DNA of 64,000 nt from Prototheca cutis (Eukaryota > Chlorophyta > Trebouxiophyceae > Chlorellales > Chlorellaceae). A model generated the notes under the pieces. The model saw only the letters and a list, made by a program, of their open reading frames with translations. It did no database searches and had not been told where the DNA came from. Location of the stretch: NCBI GenBank assembly GCA_002897115.2, contig BCIH01000001.1, forward strand, positions 294,482 to 358,481, given 5' to 3'. Position 1 is the first letter of the stretch. Each line of letters begins with the position of its first letter. Shown here piece by piece: positions 11,237 to 22,065 of the stretch. A program made the translations under genes and the position numbers.

Positions 11237-14185
11237 ATGAAGCACTTGCGCCGGTGGCGCAGCGCCCGGTGCATTATAGGAGCACAACGCAGCTGCAAGC
11301 TCTGTCGTGTGTGCAGAATTAGGAAATATCTATTACGTTTGTCTGGTGTCATTGTCGAATTGACAGCTCTGGTGCTCGCCTCCCTGGTCGCCTGGGCGAC
11401 CGCGAGGGGGATGGGCATAACGGCCAAGGCCGACACGCCTCCCACGGCGTTCGCAGCCCTCTCCTTTGCGTGTATGTGCTACATTGCGTCCAAGTAAGTA
11501 ATGAGAGCCGAATTTTGGCGAGGACAAGCGCGCATGCGTTGCGGTCTGTAACCTCGGTATGCCATGCTCCCGGCGTCACGCCTTGCCTCGTGCCCGCCTC
11601 CCCGCAGGCTGCTGGGCCTGGTCGGCTTGCATGCCCTGTCCCCCATTGCTGGGTACCCGGTGAGTGTTTGTGTCGCGGGATGTTGTCCTGCTGCGGGTTT
11701 TCTGGGCGCGTAGGGTGGTGCGCTCATGCAAGGTCCGGGAGGACGGTTTGTATTCGTCCTTCGCTGGCACTGAGACTGGCTGCCCCGGCCTGCAGTTCTT
11801 GCCTTTGCTGGCCTGGTTTCCCATGCACCACCCCCCTCTCCACACGTACGTGCTGTGCAGACACTGAACACTCTTTGCCAATCGGCGGTGTCTGCCGCGG
11901 CGGTGGTGGGCTTGGCCTGCGGCCTGGGCCATGACGTGAGCCGCCCGTTGACGGCCTACCCGGCGGTGCTGCAGCAGCTGATGCACCTGGCCCTGGTCCG
12001 ACACATGGGTGTGTCCTGGAGCAGCATCGATGCACGAGAGCCAGTCGTGGCAATGGGAGCCGGTGCCGCGGGGCTGCTGCAGTTTGCGCAGCCCCTGGAC
12101 GGTGCCTTGGCCAAGCCGACGGGAACGAGGTTCCAGCAGGCGCAGCGAGACCAGGGTGGGAACACGCTCTTGGCAAATGTACCGCGCTGTGGAGCTGCAC
12201 AACAGCAACAACGTGCTCGTGACGTGCCGTTGCGTGCGTTCATCCGGCCTGCAGAGGTGCCCTGGAGCTCGGATGCCGAGGTGGAGCGTGAGGCTGCCGG
12301 CATCGAGACCGCCGCCTGCGCTGCGGCTCGGCGGGGTGTCGGTGCCGCGACGCGGTGCAGTACCGGCGCTCCGCCGCTGGCCAGTGTGAGCATGGCCGAG
12401 GGCGCGGGGCTGCGTGCGGGGGCTGCGCTGAGTCAGCTGCTGAGTGGCCAACCCGCGCGGGCCGCCATGCGCCGCGTCGCGTCGCTCCCGGCGCTCTTTG
12501 GCGCGGGCAAGCGTGGACTTGGAGACGGTGCGAGGGGAAGCGGCGGCGCTCAACCCTCGGCCTCTCAGGCCAGCGCCGACGGGCTGGAGACTCTGCGGGC
12601 TGCGCTGGGCCGCAAGAACGACGAGGATGAGGAAGTGAGCAGCAGCGGGGCAGGTGCCGCTGTGCGCGGGGCGATGGCCGTCCCAAGCCCCGGTACAGCC
12701 ACAGTGGCAACGTCCAACCCGAGCGCATTGGGTTCGCTGGGCCTGGATGCTGGGTGCCCTGCGTCGGTGCGGCAAGTGGTGACCGACGACCACTTGCTGC
12801 AATTTGGAGCACTGTTGGGTGAAGCCGACTGCGCGGCGGCCCTCGGCGGTGCAGGGAGTGGTGGTAGTGATTCGTTGCTATCGCCAGCAACCATGGCGTC
12901 GCCGCCGCGGATCGCGTCGCTGGCGGCATGCACGGGCCCCGACTCGCTGCTGGGCGTGGCCGAGGACTTGACCCTGGGCAATGCTACAACCAATGGTGAG
13001 GCTGCAAACGAATGGGAGCCGATCGTGGACGAACGGAGGGAGGGGCTGGAGTATGCCGCCTGGCGGGCCCCACTGCGCCGGGGACTGTACGTCTACCGAA
13101 CTCGGGCGGTGCTGGCCGGCGTCGATCCCGCGCACGTTCGCGCTTTCCACTTGGATGACGCTGCGCGTCGCGGTTGGGACGACGCTGCGGCGGCCATCGC
13201 CGTGGTTGGTGAGGACGGCAGCCGGACGGAGCTGGGAGCTGGAGCTGAGCCCGTCAACGGGTCTGCCGTGCATGGTGCGGTCATCGCTTCTGGCATTGAA
13301 AACGGGGCATCGACATCCCCGGCGTCGTGCCTGCAAGTGTACCGCGCGGCTTTCCCGCGGCCGATGGCAGCGCGCGAGTACCACTATGCCCGGCGCGTGT
13401 GGCACCGGCCCTCGGACGGTGGGTGCTACGCAGTGTGTCGCGGCGCAGACCTCCCGGATACCACGGCGCCAGCCAGGGGCGCGGTGCGCGTGGCAGACTA
13501 CATCTCATGCGTCGCCATCCGAGGTCACCCAGAGGGCACGGAGCTCCTGACCGCGTACTTTGAGGACTCGGGTGTCCGGCCGGGCCTCGTCAAAGCCTTT
13601 GTGCCCAAGAGCCTCTGGGGCCTCGTCCAAAAATACGAGACAGCCCTCCGCGCTTATGATTACAAATCGGCGCCTTTGGTGGATGCTGCTGCGGCGCCAG
13701 TTCATGGCAGTGGCCTGCAGAATGAAGAGGAGGCTGCTGCTGCGCTCGCTGCGAACCAGACGGCGGTGACATCATCATCCACATGCGAGGAGGTTGCCCA
13801 AGCACGCGGTGCCTCCCTCCAAGTGGCCCATCCCATCCGCCCACCGTCACGACGGCGATGGCCGGTGTCTCCGGCTGCAGCCGGGACAGACGCGCTGCTG
13901 GGGGGCTTTGCGATGGCCGCCAGCGGCGCCGCTTGCCGAGTGCGCCGTGCCGCGCTCTGTAGCTCCGTCTCGGAGGGTGCTCTCGGTCTCGAATTTCCGT
14001 CCGCCGGCGCGCGGGTGGGTTCTTCCTGGGGAGCCGAGCGGCGCATGGCGGCCGCGGCGGGGGCCATCCGCAGCGGCGCGCTGTCCCGGCCCCGCCCCAA
14101 GCACGGCACCACCTGGGTCAAACGCATCGTCATCGCCGCGGGCATCAGCATCCTGCATGCCAGCCTGCCCAGCCGCGGTCTCTGA
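11237..14185 (+). CDS. START-domain lipid-transfer membrane protein
   Basis: Exons 11237-11493, 11608-11659 and 11861-14185 join in phase and give about 877 residues. Hydrophobic N-terminal segments (VIVELTALVLASLVAWATAR, then TAFAALSFACMCY and QSAVSAAAVVGLACGLG) suggest membrane anchoring. A disordered Ala/Gly/Ser-rich middle follows. A START domain then runs from about WEPIVDERREGLEYAAWRAP through RRVWHRPSDGGCYAVCRG and VKAFVPKSLWGLVQKYE. The C-terminus ends with VKRIVIAAGISILHASL. START domains bind a lipid in a deep cavity; plant relatives with membrane anchors are poorly characterised. Around 12160-12240 another frame reads WQMYRAVELHNSNNVLV, so an unrecognised intron pair or frameshift may exist there. 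Confidence 0.75.
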
Positions 14186-14545
14186 TGATGCGGACGATGT
14201 GTGCGGTGCTGGTGGCAGTGGCTGGACGGCACGCGTGTCAACCGTCGTGTCCAGGCCGATTGCATCTTTGCGTGGCATGGACAGATGGCGAGGACGGCAA
14301 TCGCCTCCAGCCTTGGCCCATCTCGTTGATGACTTCCATCCAATAGAAACAAAGAATCCATCATTCTCTACCGAGCTTGCGATGTGGTCACCAACTGCGA
14401 CGACCCCCAGCCCCTCTGCTCTTTCTGGCTTGGCATCTGCCATCCAGGTAATCCTGTCTTCACGTACACACCTTCTCCCGCCGTGCCCGAGCTGAATTTT
14501 GAGCGCTTTGAAGGGCCGCCACGTATGTGGCGTACTGCTCAGTTG

Positions 14546-14546
<1 letters not shown>

Positions 14547-14581
<35 letters not shown>
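14547..14581. repeat. C35 homopolymer run, intergenic
   Basis: The one long poly-C run I could not place inside an intron. It is followed by AAACAACC rather than a clean A run. Either an intron of an unrecognised transcript lies here or the tract can also occur between genes. Confidence 0.85.
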
Positions 14582-14583
<2 letters not shown>

Positions 14584-14838
14584 ACAACCAAGAAACTTGT
14601 CTCCCTTTTTCATACGTTCGTTGGCGCTTTGAGGCAAGCAGTGCACTGATCTGTTTTGAGTACCCCGCAGTGAGTGCATGTGTCCTACCCTATCCCGAAG
14701 ATTGGGTTGCCATTGACATTTCATGGGAAGGTTGTCCACTGGCAACGAGGCTTCTGGCCTTTCCGCCTGCGCAACCAACCCCTCTACCCTTTTTCATCCC
14801 AAACGAGAGGCGTGCGGCAGACAAATGCATGCGTGCAT

Positions 14839-14881
14839 GCATTCTGCGATGAATGCCTGCGATGCATTCTGCGATGAATGC
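14839..14881. repeat. two tandem copies of an 18-base inverted repeat
   Basis: Units at 14839-14856 and 14864-14881 both read GCATTCTGCGATGAATGC, a perfect 6-base stem around a 6-base loop, with a period of 25 bases. Located downstream of the START gene; could form hairpins in its 3' transcript. Confidence 0.7.
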
Positions 14882-15362
14882 CCGCGTGACTGCCTTCGCA
14901 GTGTAACTCTATCCCCGACATCTGACCTGGCACTAGTACCGGGCAAGGACGGGGCAAATGCAAACATAGAACGTTCCATCTTCCCGGAGGGATTTGGGTT
15001 CGCAGGAGTACTACTACTATTGGCACAACATACAGCAAGAAAACGCCATCAACATTGGGTGGCATCACAACGGAGTGCCTGCTTGATGCATTGCAAAACA
15101 GCATACGCAGTCCCAAAACGACGGACTTGAAAAGAAGGTGCCAGCACTGTAGGTAGCCAGACAGCAAACCATCATGTTGCTGCCGGCGATGCTGCACGGG
15201 GCTATTGACTGAGGGGCAACAACCTGCCCATTATTCCATCTGATGTCTCCTGCGTCGGTTTAAACAGGCGTGCGAGACCGGAGGACCTTGCACGAGGCGC
15301 CAGCGGCACGGCAGTCGCTGGCGTCTCAGACCGAGCAGCCGGGTTTACACCGCCGAAACAAC

Positions 15363-16600
15363 TCACTTGGCCTCGGGCTTTGCGGGGCCCTTGATGTCTT
15401 CCTCCGTGAGTTCTTCGGGGTCCCTGCAAGAATAGAATAGATGGGAGGGCTGTGCGGTCAGATGAGGCTTGGGAAACAGAGGGAGGAATTGTTCGTCGAT
15501 GTTCGTGCTGTGGGTGTGAGTGGGGACTCCTCCCCTGCAGGCCAGCGCTTCCCACCGTGCCACCACCATGCATGAAAAATGCTTACATGTCGAATTCATT
15601 GTCCAAGTCCACGGATTCCAGGGGCTCTGATTGGACCGGCTCGAAATCCTCCGCCGTGATGGACGACTCGCTCCTCCTGCAGGGCCATGGGCGCTCGTCT
15701 GTTAGTTGCCCACCCCTCGCTGAGTCATTCGTCATCCTGCACACCGGATATCGGACAGCCTGCTGCTCCGCTTGTTAGTGTGGTCATGCACCCCCCCATC
15801 TAAAGAAAAAGAAACAACCGCACACAACAGGCCCCCCCAAAAAAATAAAGAGAGGAAAAACAACTCACATGTCCATTTCAGTGTCCAAGTCGACGGGGCG
15901 ATCCAGGGGCACCTCCTTCAGGGGCTCAAAATCCTCTGCAGTCAGGTTCTCCTCGGGCCTCCTGCAGAGTCACGACTGGAAGGCAGGGTCGCTTGACGCA
16001 CCACATGCGTTTCCACTCACGGATCTGACGCTCGGTGGTCACGTCGACCCCGCCCACCCGCCCTCAACACAATAAACCCTCCCCCAAGGACCCACATGTC
16101 CAATTCGGCGTCGATGTCGACATTCTCCAGCGGCGGCTGGGGCTNCAGGATGTCACCAATCTCCTCGGGGTCGTCCCTGCGTGTTCATCCATTGTGACAG
16201 CAACACAAGTGAGAGAATGCCAAAGAAGTTCCAGCCCAGTTGGCATAAATACAGACTGGAATGCCCTGGTTCAGGTAGAAGCAAATACCTGTCAAACTCG
16301 ACGTCCAAACCCACGACCTCCGGCTCGGGCTTGCGCGCCGATTGCTGCACGTGGGTGAGGGGGGGGGGAGATGATCGTGATCGAACGCGCGCGCGTGTCG
16401 TCACAGAACCCGGCACGTAGCCGGACCCCAATGTCGACGGGCACGCCAGAGCCACAAGACCACGCTCGTCGCCATATTTACCGACCCATCATGCTATTTA
16501 CCTCTTCTTGAGGGCGCTGTACGGCCTGTGCAGCCAGCGTGCGACACTGGGTCAGGGTGGGCCGAGCGACCAGCGCGAACCTCCGGACCAGAAGGGCCAT
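15363..16600 (-). CDS. small mitochondrial-type acidic repeat protein encoded by repeated exons (novel)
   Basis: Six exons (16600-16502, 16344-16289, 16176-16096, 15961-15869, 15676-15587, 15423-15363) close in phase to 159 residues. Exon 1 encodes MALLVRRFALVARPTLTQCR, a typical mitochondrial presequence (Arg, hydrophobic, no acids). The later exons encode an acidic repeat. Each unit starts near E-E/D-x(2-3)-T-A-E-D-F-E-P and ends V-D-L-D-x-E-x-D. Examples are LTAEDFEPLKEVPLDRPVDL and ITAEDFEPVQSEPLESVDL. All internal exons after exon 2 start with the last base of a split codon and end with its first two (phase 2-2), so they can be added or lost without frameshift. No catalytic motif. I recognise no family; matrix localisation is inferred from the presequence. 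Confidence 0.8.
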
Positions 16601-16945
16601 CTCGAGTGAATGCGTGTCCGATGCTTTTGTTAATGGCCTGGGTTTGCAGAATATTTNGCGTAAGTGCGTGCTTTGGTCTCAGAGCGGGTCCGATGTGCGT
16701 ATATCGTGTTTCGGAGACGTGCCGTAGCCCGTGGATTGTGCCAACGGGACCGATCTCCCAAGGGCGCGAATGGTGNTTTTGGACGTCCACGGCGAGCCCT
16801 CAGTCCCATCGTGAAGACAAGAAAATGGATCGATGAGCAATTGAACCATCAGGCGGAGCATGGTACTGTTTGAATATTGAATATTGAAATGTGTCTATTA
16901 TAGAGAGTTTTTTTGTCTGCAGAGTATCAACAGGACCTCGTGCCG
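16601..16945. promoter_or_regulatory. divergent promoter region and unresolved 5' exon of the Coa1-like gene
   Basis: Lies between the repeat-exon gene (start 16600, minus strand) and the Coa1-like gene. A plus-strand open frame at about 16690-16862 is rich in Arg and poor in acids, and splices in phase onto 16923. It looks like a mitochondrial presequence, but I cannot find its ATG with confidence. Confidence 0.45.
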
Positions 16946-17835
16946 ATGGGGCAGGTCGTTAGGAGGGGCGTGGGCCTGGCTCTCGTGGCAGGCACGGCAT
17001 ACGTTGGCTGGGATGCGCTTGGAGATGCGGCCCTGTACAACATTACAAAACGGTGTGCGGTGCAATGGGGTTGGGCCATGTGAGTCGTGCTGCTGGGGAT
17101 GGTGGTTGTGCACTGGAGTGGGCTGCCCGGTCATGCCATTGGTTGGGGCCACCAGGATCGCTGCAACAATGCTGTGCAACAGCTCCCGAGTGCACAATGA
17201 CTTCAACTTGTTTGGCTTGTGATGAATGCCTCCAATGTTTTCAGGCATGTCCTAGAAGCGGCAGATACCCATGAGAGGATCAAGGAGCGGCTGGGCACCC
17301 CGTTCACAGCAGGGCCCTGGTACGACAGCTCGGTCGTCGTTGGCAGGGGGGGGCACACGGCGACTGTGCACATTCCACTGAGGGGCACGATTGTGGCTTC
17401 TGACGTCATCATCAAGGTCCGTGGTGGGGATGAGCAGTCATGAGGTGGGAATGCACCCTGCCGCCGTGTCCCCAGGCACTGACAGGCCGGAGGTCAAGGC
17501 AATATTCTCGCTGCAAGGTGCATGTGATTCGACAATGGCACTCTTGAGGACTGACTCCAACATGCCGCCACTCAATCAATGCCATCGTGCACCCACAGAT
17601 GGTGCGACGAGGGGGCTATGCTTCGTCGACACTCTCATCCCTGCTTGAAGGCGACCAATGGGAGGTGCTGCTGATGGATGCGCACGTGGGCATGGGCCCG
17701 GGGGGCCTGCCCGTCGTGATGAGCCTGCTGGAGTCGGAGCCGCCACAGCCCGTGCCAGCTGCCGCGGACAGGCACCATCCCAGCCACGCTGTTCCGCCGC
17801 ATGCCAACCACCAATCAGCTGCTCCAAAGCACTGA
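16946..17835 (+). CDS. COA1: Coa1-like cytochrome c oxidase assembly protein
   Basis: Exons ending 17052, 17245-17416 and 17599-17835 join in phase. From the ATG at 16946 the protein is about 172 residues. An earlier exon (to 16862, joining at 16923) probably adds a mitochondrial presequence. One membrane segment, GLALVAGTAYVGWDAL, is followed by an intermembrane-space type domain with ERLGTPFTAGPWYDSSV, TVHIPLRGTIVASDVIIK and WEVLLMDAHVGM. This matches the Coa1/Tim21-like pattern (conserved L-G-x-P near the start of the domain, then alternating strands). Family members act in the inner membrane in early Cox1 assembly. The C-terminal Pro/His-rich tail is not conserved. The family call is from pattern recognition only. 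Confidence 0.6.
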
Positions 17836-18104
17836 GGAAGGGTGAAGGACCCACCTTTCGGCGGCGCTACAAGGCAATACAGTACTGCTATCACTGTACA
17901 TTTGTGACTGTGCCTTGTGGAATATGCCGCGAGTTCGTCTTAGGTTAAGGCTCGGCAGCAAGGCACCCTCCGGCATCCCTGGCGCGGAGGAGAAATTTCA
18001 CGGCAATACGAAACCATGGCACACAGATACCATCTGCCCCGCATAAATCCTCGGGCAGGGCCGCTCATGACTTTGAATCTGGTCTCGTTAAATATTTTGT
18101 TGAA

Positions 18105-19383
18105 ATGGCCACGACTAGCGGGTGAGTGAGGCGACTACCCGAGCGTGGGCATTGTATGTGACGATCATCTGAGCCAATTGGGGCAGTGGGCAGGCGTCCA
18201 GACACGACTCCTCCCGCAACGCGCAGGGCTCGACTAAGGAGTCGGCTGGCCTTGCCAAAGCTCCCGAATGTGAATCATGGACTGCAGCCCTTCCCGCGAT
18301 CGGTTCCTGCGGCGTCCATTGCGGAGCGACCTGTGGAAGGGCTTGCCGTGCCTGAGCCGTGCTATCGCCCCGATCCCGAGTGCTCCTTGCAGCCCGGGCC
18401 TGATGCCGGCTCTGATCGCGCGAGCACCAGCCAGGATGCGGTGGATGCGCCTCCCTGCTTTGATCTCTTGGGAGATGATCTGGATGCCTGGGGCCCAGAG
18501 ACGTATGGCCAAGGGCTGGGCATGGACACAGGGACTGCAGCTTGTGCAGCCAAACTCCCCTCCCTGCCGCCTACCAAGCCCCGGCTCTTCAAGCGTCCTG
18601 GCCAGTTCAAGCCTCCCCGGATTGCAGCAGCACCCGCGGTACGCTTGCGGATTGTTTGGTGGCCGGACGTCGGGCGATTGTCTGGTGTGTCGCGAGGTCT
18701 CTATGCCCCATCTCCTGGAATGCATGCAGGTGAAGGAGCCTGCTGTTCAGCAAGGCAGCCACGCTGTCGACAACCAAGGGAATGGATTCACAACGTCTGA
18801 GAGGCCAGCGCCACGGGGTGTCGGGCTGACGGCGTCGGAGGAGGCAGAGTCGAGTCCCAGCATTCCAGGCGACACTGCAGCAAGTGGTCTGGCAGAGGAG
18901 GAGGACAGCTGTTTCAGCCGAGACCCACTGGACAGTGCTGGTTTGCCTGTCTGGATGGCACCTATGCGAGGTGCTTCCTTGACCGGAGGAGAGCGGCCTG
19001 AGTTAGAACCGACAGCAGCCGCGATGTCCAGGCGGAGCTTCAGCACGGGGGAAGCATTCTGGAGCGCCGATCTCACCCAAGACGGTGCTCAGCCAGACAC
19101 TGGGCCCAGTCCGGACTGTGCTGAACGAGACAGCGGCATCCCTGCCTGGCCAAATACCCTGCCTGATCTCATGAGCAACCCCTCACGGAGCTCACTGGAT
19201 CCAGCCCAGTTCCAGGAGGCGACTTGGCAGGGCCTGGTCGGCCAACAGACTTGGTGGCAGAGATTTCTGGACTTTGTGCCTGTGGAGCTCTTGAGAAATG
19301 GCATCGATCCCAGGCATGTTTGGTGGTATCCGCTGCTCTGGTGCATAATGCTGGGTAGTATCGCGTGGGTTTTAGAGCTCTAG
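18105..19383 (+). CDS. tail-anchored protein of unknown function with a candidate ATG8-interaction motif
   Basis: Three exons (18105-18121, 18194-18638, 18730-19383) close in phase to 371 residues. The short first exon encodes MATTSG; its donor GTGAGT and the acceptor at 18193 match in phase. Most of the protein is disordered, Ser/Pro/Glu-rich. A single hydrophobic segment, WWYPLLWCIMLGSIAWVLEL, ends the protein, so it should be tail-anchored with the bulk in the cytosol. PPCFDLLGDDLDAW contains F-x-x-L followed by acids, the pattern of an ATG8-interacting (LIR/AIM) motif. A tail anchor plus such a motif recalls plant ATI-type proteins, but similarity beyond that is not evident. Function unknown. 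Confidence 0.65.
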
Positions 19384-19480
19384 GCTGTCCAGTCGTTGCT
19401 GTTTCACGGGCGACATGCTGCAGTTCTTGCACAGCCCCCCCCAAAAGCACCTGACGTAAACACAGGGATGGATCGACGGT

Positions 19481-20132
19481 TCATATCAAATACCGAGCCC
19501 AGTTCACAAACAAGAACAAGGACACGCCGACGTCGACGCCCGGGGCGCGAAGCAAGTCCAAAGGCTCCTCGTGGCTGCTCCAAAATTCTGCCGAGTCGTT
19601 GCGCTGGGCCACCCCAAGTTCATCCTCCACATCCTCGGTACTTTCAGGCTTGTTTCATTGTGGGTGGCTTGTGCAATTGCATTCACTCCAAACCCCGTGA
19701 TCTTTGCATGGACAAACCAGGCACATGGCTCCACTGTCATGGTAGCAAGTCACCAGTCCCCCCCCCCCCCCCCCCCCGCAAAAAAAAACACTAAAAACTA
19801 AAAAAACCTACTTGAATCCTGCTCTGCAGAGACGACGAGGCAGCTCGTCGACGGAGAAGACTTCGCGCTGGTCTGGAAGAAAGGGCGGGTCCAAAGGCAG
19901 GCGAGGATTCAGCAGGATGCGCAAGGGCGGCTCGACGTCGTCCAAGAAAAAATGAATCTTGCGGTGGCATGGATCGCTGAATGACACGACTGATGGCCCA
20001 ACTTCTTGAGGGCGGCTTTGACCGGCACATGTCCTCACTTGCAAGTCCATCGCATTCGTACCCTATTGACACAGTACAATGCTGCAACAAAATCAGCAAG
20101 AACATACATTCAATTTTTTTGCGAGGTGGCAT
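19481..20132 (-). CDS. unknown 143-residue protein, starts 6 bases after the sphingosine kinase stop
   Basis: Exons 20132-20039, 19989-19812 and 19640-19481 join in exact phase (31 codons+1, 2+58+2, 1+53) and end at a stop. The protein begins MPPRKKIECMFLLILLQ and continues IHFFLDDVEPPLRILLNP and REVFSVDELPRRLCRAGF. After an acidic stretch it reads AEFWSSHEEPLDLLRAPG and ends VGVSLFLFVNWARYLI, a possible C-terminal membrane segment. I recognise no family. Only six bases separate its ATG from the upstream kinase stop (20139), so no room exists for its own promoter. Either the two are translated from one bicistronic mRNA, or alternative splicing of the kinase's last exon extends the kinase with this sequence: a donor after NVY would also be in phase. 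The acceptor at 19641 (GAAAG) is weak. Confidence 0.5.
19758..19786. repeat. poly-C then A-rich tract inside an intron
   Basis: In the second intron of the 143-residue protein gene. Sense strand reads T then G, beginning about 28 bases after the donor. Confidence 0.85.
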
Positions 20133-20138
20133 GCAGCA

Positions 20139-22032
20139 TCAGATCATGTCCTCTGGCGTCTGCTTGNGCGCCCGAGATGGCGGCACGTAGACGTTGCAAA
20201 GACTGGGATGGACTTCGACGAGCGTCAGTTCGTGTGGCACTTCCTCCCCATCCACCACCACCCAGGTACCTGCACAGGGATGCATGGGATCCCTGTTGCT
20301 TGCAGGTTTCGCGGCAGCAGAGACAAACAGACTTGCTGGACTGGCTGGCGCCNAAGCTCTGTCCAGACTCTGCCATGCATTTCATCACCCCTTCCGAGTT
20401 CCCCAGCNGGCGACTCACCAGATCCGCGGGGCTCCAAAATCAGTGCCTTTGGGTGTTCCACCTGCACCATGTGCATATGCTGCCCCGCATCCATGGCGTT
20501 CATGAATTGGAAACCGCGGCGCCGGCCCAGCTTGCCCNTGCTGTACATCAACGTCAGCTGGCCTGTTTCGGGGGGGGTGTGGGGCAGAGGGCTGGGTGAG
20601 GACAGTCCTGTGAGTTGTTTTATAGGTCCACAGCCTGTTGCAATGGAAATTGCATGCCCAGTCACCTGGTAGGAAGACCTACCAAGCAGCCAGGAAATCC
20701 ACACCCCCACATGGAACCCAACCCTTCATACCATCATCAAGCTCGGTGCCCGGGGCAACGTGGAAATTGGTGTCGAGCCAGGGAATGTTGCACAGCGCAA
20801 AGAATTGGATGTCGTCATTGATAATCTGCCGCCAATGCCGTCCTAGTTGTAGATCCGCAAGTGCCCGTGGTGGCGGTGCAGGGCCTGTGAGGGTGTTTTT
20901 GCATGGCTGATACTATTCGTCCGATGGAAAGGGAAGGCAAACCCTCAAAATCCTGGGAGCCAGAGCCTGTTCGGAACCATGCCTCTGGCCCCATGGAAAC
21001 AGACAACACCAAACAGTGAGTAACGTGCACGTACCCCCTCCAGCAAGGGCTTGCTGGAACCGGTGGATGTAACGCAGGGCTGGCCCCGGCTCTGAGTCTT
21101 GTGCCAGTTGCCCGGCAGCTTCCTCCTCATCAATTCCATTCGCAATGGCCACGTTGACGGGAAACGTGCCTTGGGCCATGATCTGGCCAATGGCCCCGAG
21201 GACAAACCGCACACTCCCCATCCAGCGCAGGTGATCTGTTCCAATGTCCAGTTTGGGAATCATGCCGTAGGTCACTGACAGAAAAGCGTACCGCCGGCGC
21301 TGGCCCGGCTGGAGGATGGTCGCCACATCCAGCGCCATGGTTCGGCCCTTGATCACCGCCTGCAGCGCCCCAGCCACGCTCCACAGTCCTGCCAGTGTAT
21401 TTCGAGGTGTGGTCATAGGTGGAGATCACGACGGTGGCGACACCAGGACCTGCAGGGTACACTCTTACTTAAACCCCGACCACCCTGGACAAGTCGAACG
21501 ACTGCAGTCGCACCAGAGGACGCGGCCAGGCCGTTGCCCGAGCCCGCCGGGAACTGCGCAATGGGCAGCTTTCTGGCAACGTCCCAGTCGGGACGGGAGA
21601 GCAGGCCCTGGAGCAGCTCATGCATGGTGCCGTCCCCCCCTGCAGTTTTGATCCCGGGGAAACAGATGGAATGCTGGCGAAGAAAGGAATTGCAAGCCCC
21701 GGAAATGCACAGCACCTACGAATGCAGCATGGTCCCCATGCAGAGCAACCCGTCAAACATTCCACTGCCCGGTAAACAGCCAGCCGCATACCGACGACGA
21801 CGATGCCGTCCACTGAGGTGATGTCGTAGCTGCAAAGTACTTCCGTGGCATGGCCGCGGCTGGTTGTTAAAACGACGTGCGGCTTGACACCGGCGGAGAG
21901 CAGCACCGGTTCGATGGTCTTGGAGTACAGTTCCTTGCCCCTGCAGTGTTACGAGGTGATAGTTTGTCTGGCAATGGACTTTGTATGTGGCATGTCCCCA
22001 AGAAGGAGATCCAATGACCAAACAAAGCTGCA

Positions 22033-22065
<33 letters not shown>

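Larger units (their letters stand above)
14186..15362. other. long intergenic region between convergent genes
   Basis: About 1.2 kb holding the 3' flanks of the START gene and the repeat-exon gene. It contains a C35 run (14547-14581) and two copies of a short hairpin (14839-14881). Open frames are short and carry no motif. Confidence 0.5.

Noticed and set aside
11576..12802. 408-codon minus-strand open frame opposite the START gene
   Set aside because: Antisense open frames are common opposite GC-rich exons. Its translation is Arg/Pro/His-rich with no motif, and the plus-strand frame continues into a clear START domain.
14839..14881. Two repeat units considered as a CRISPR-like array
   Set aside because: Only two units with 7-base spacing in a eukaryotic nuclear context; they are hairpins, not a repeat-spacer array.
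19812..19980. Alternative frame starting MPPQDSFFLGRRRAALAHP, resembling a plastid transit peptide, in the small gene after sphingosine kinase
   Set aside because: It ends in the wrong phase for the well-formed last exon (AEFWSSHEEPLDLLRAPG). The other frame fits all three exons exactly.
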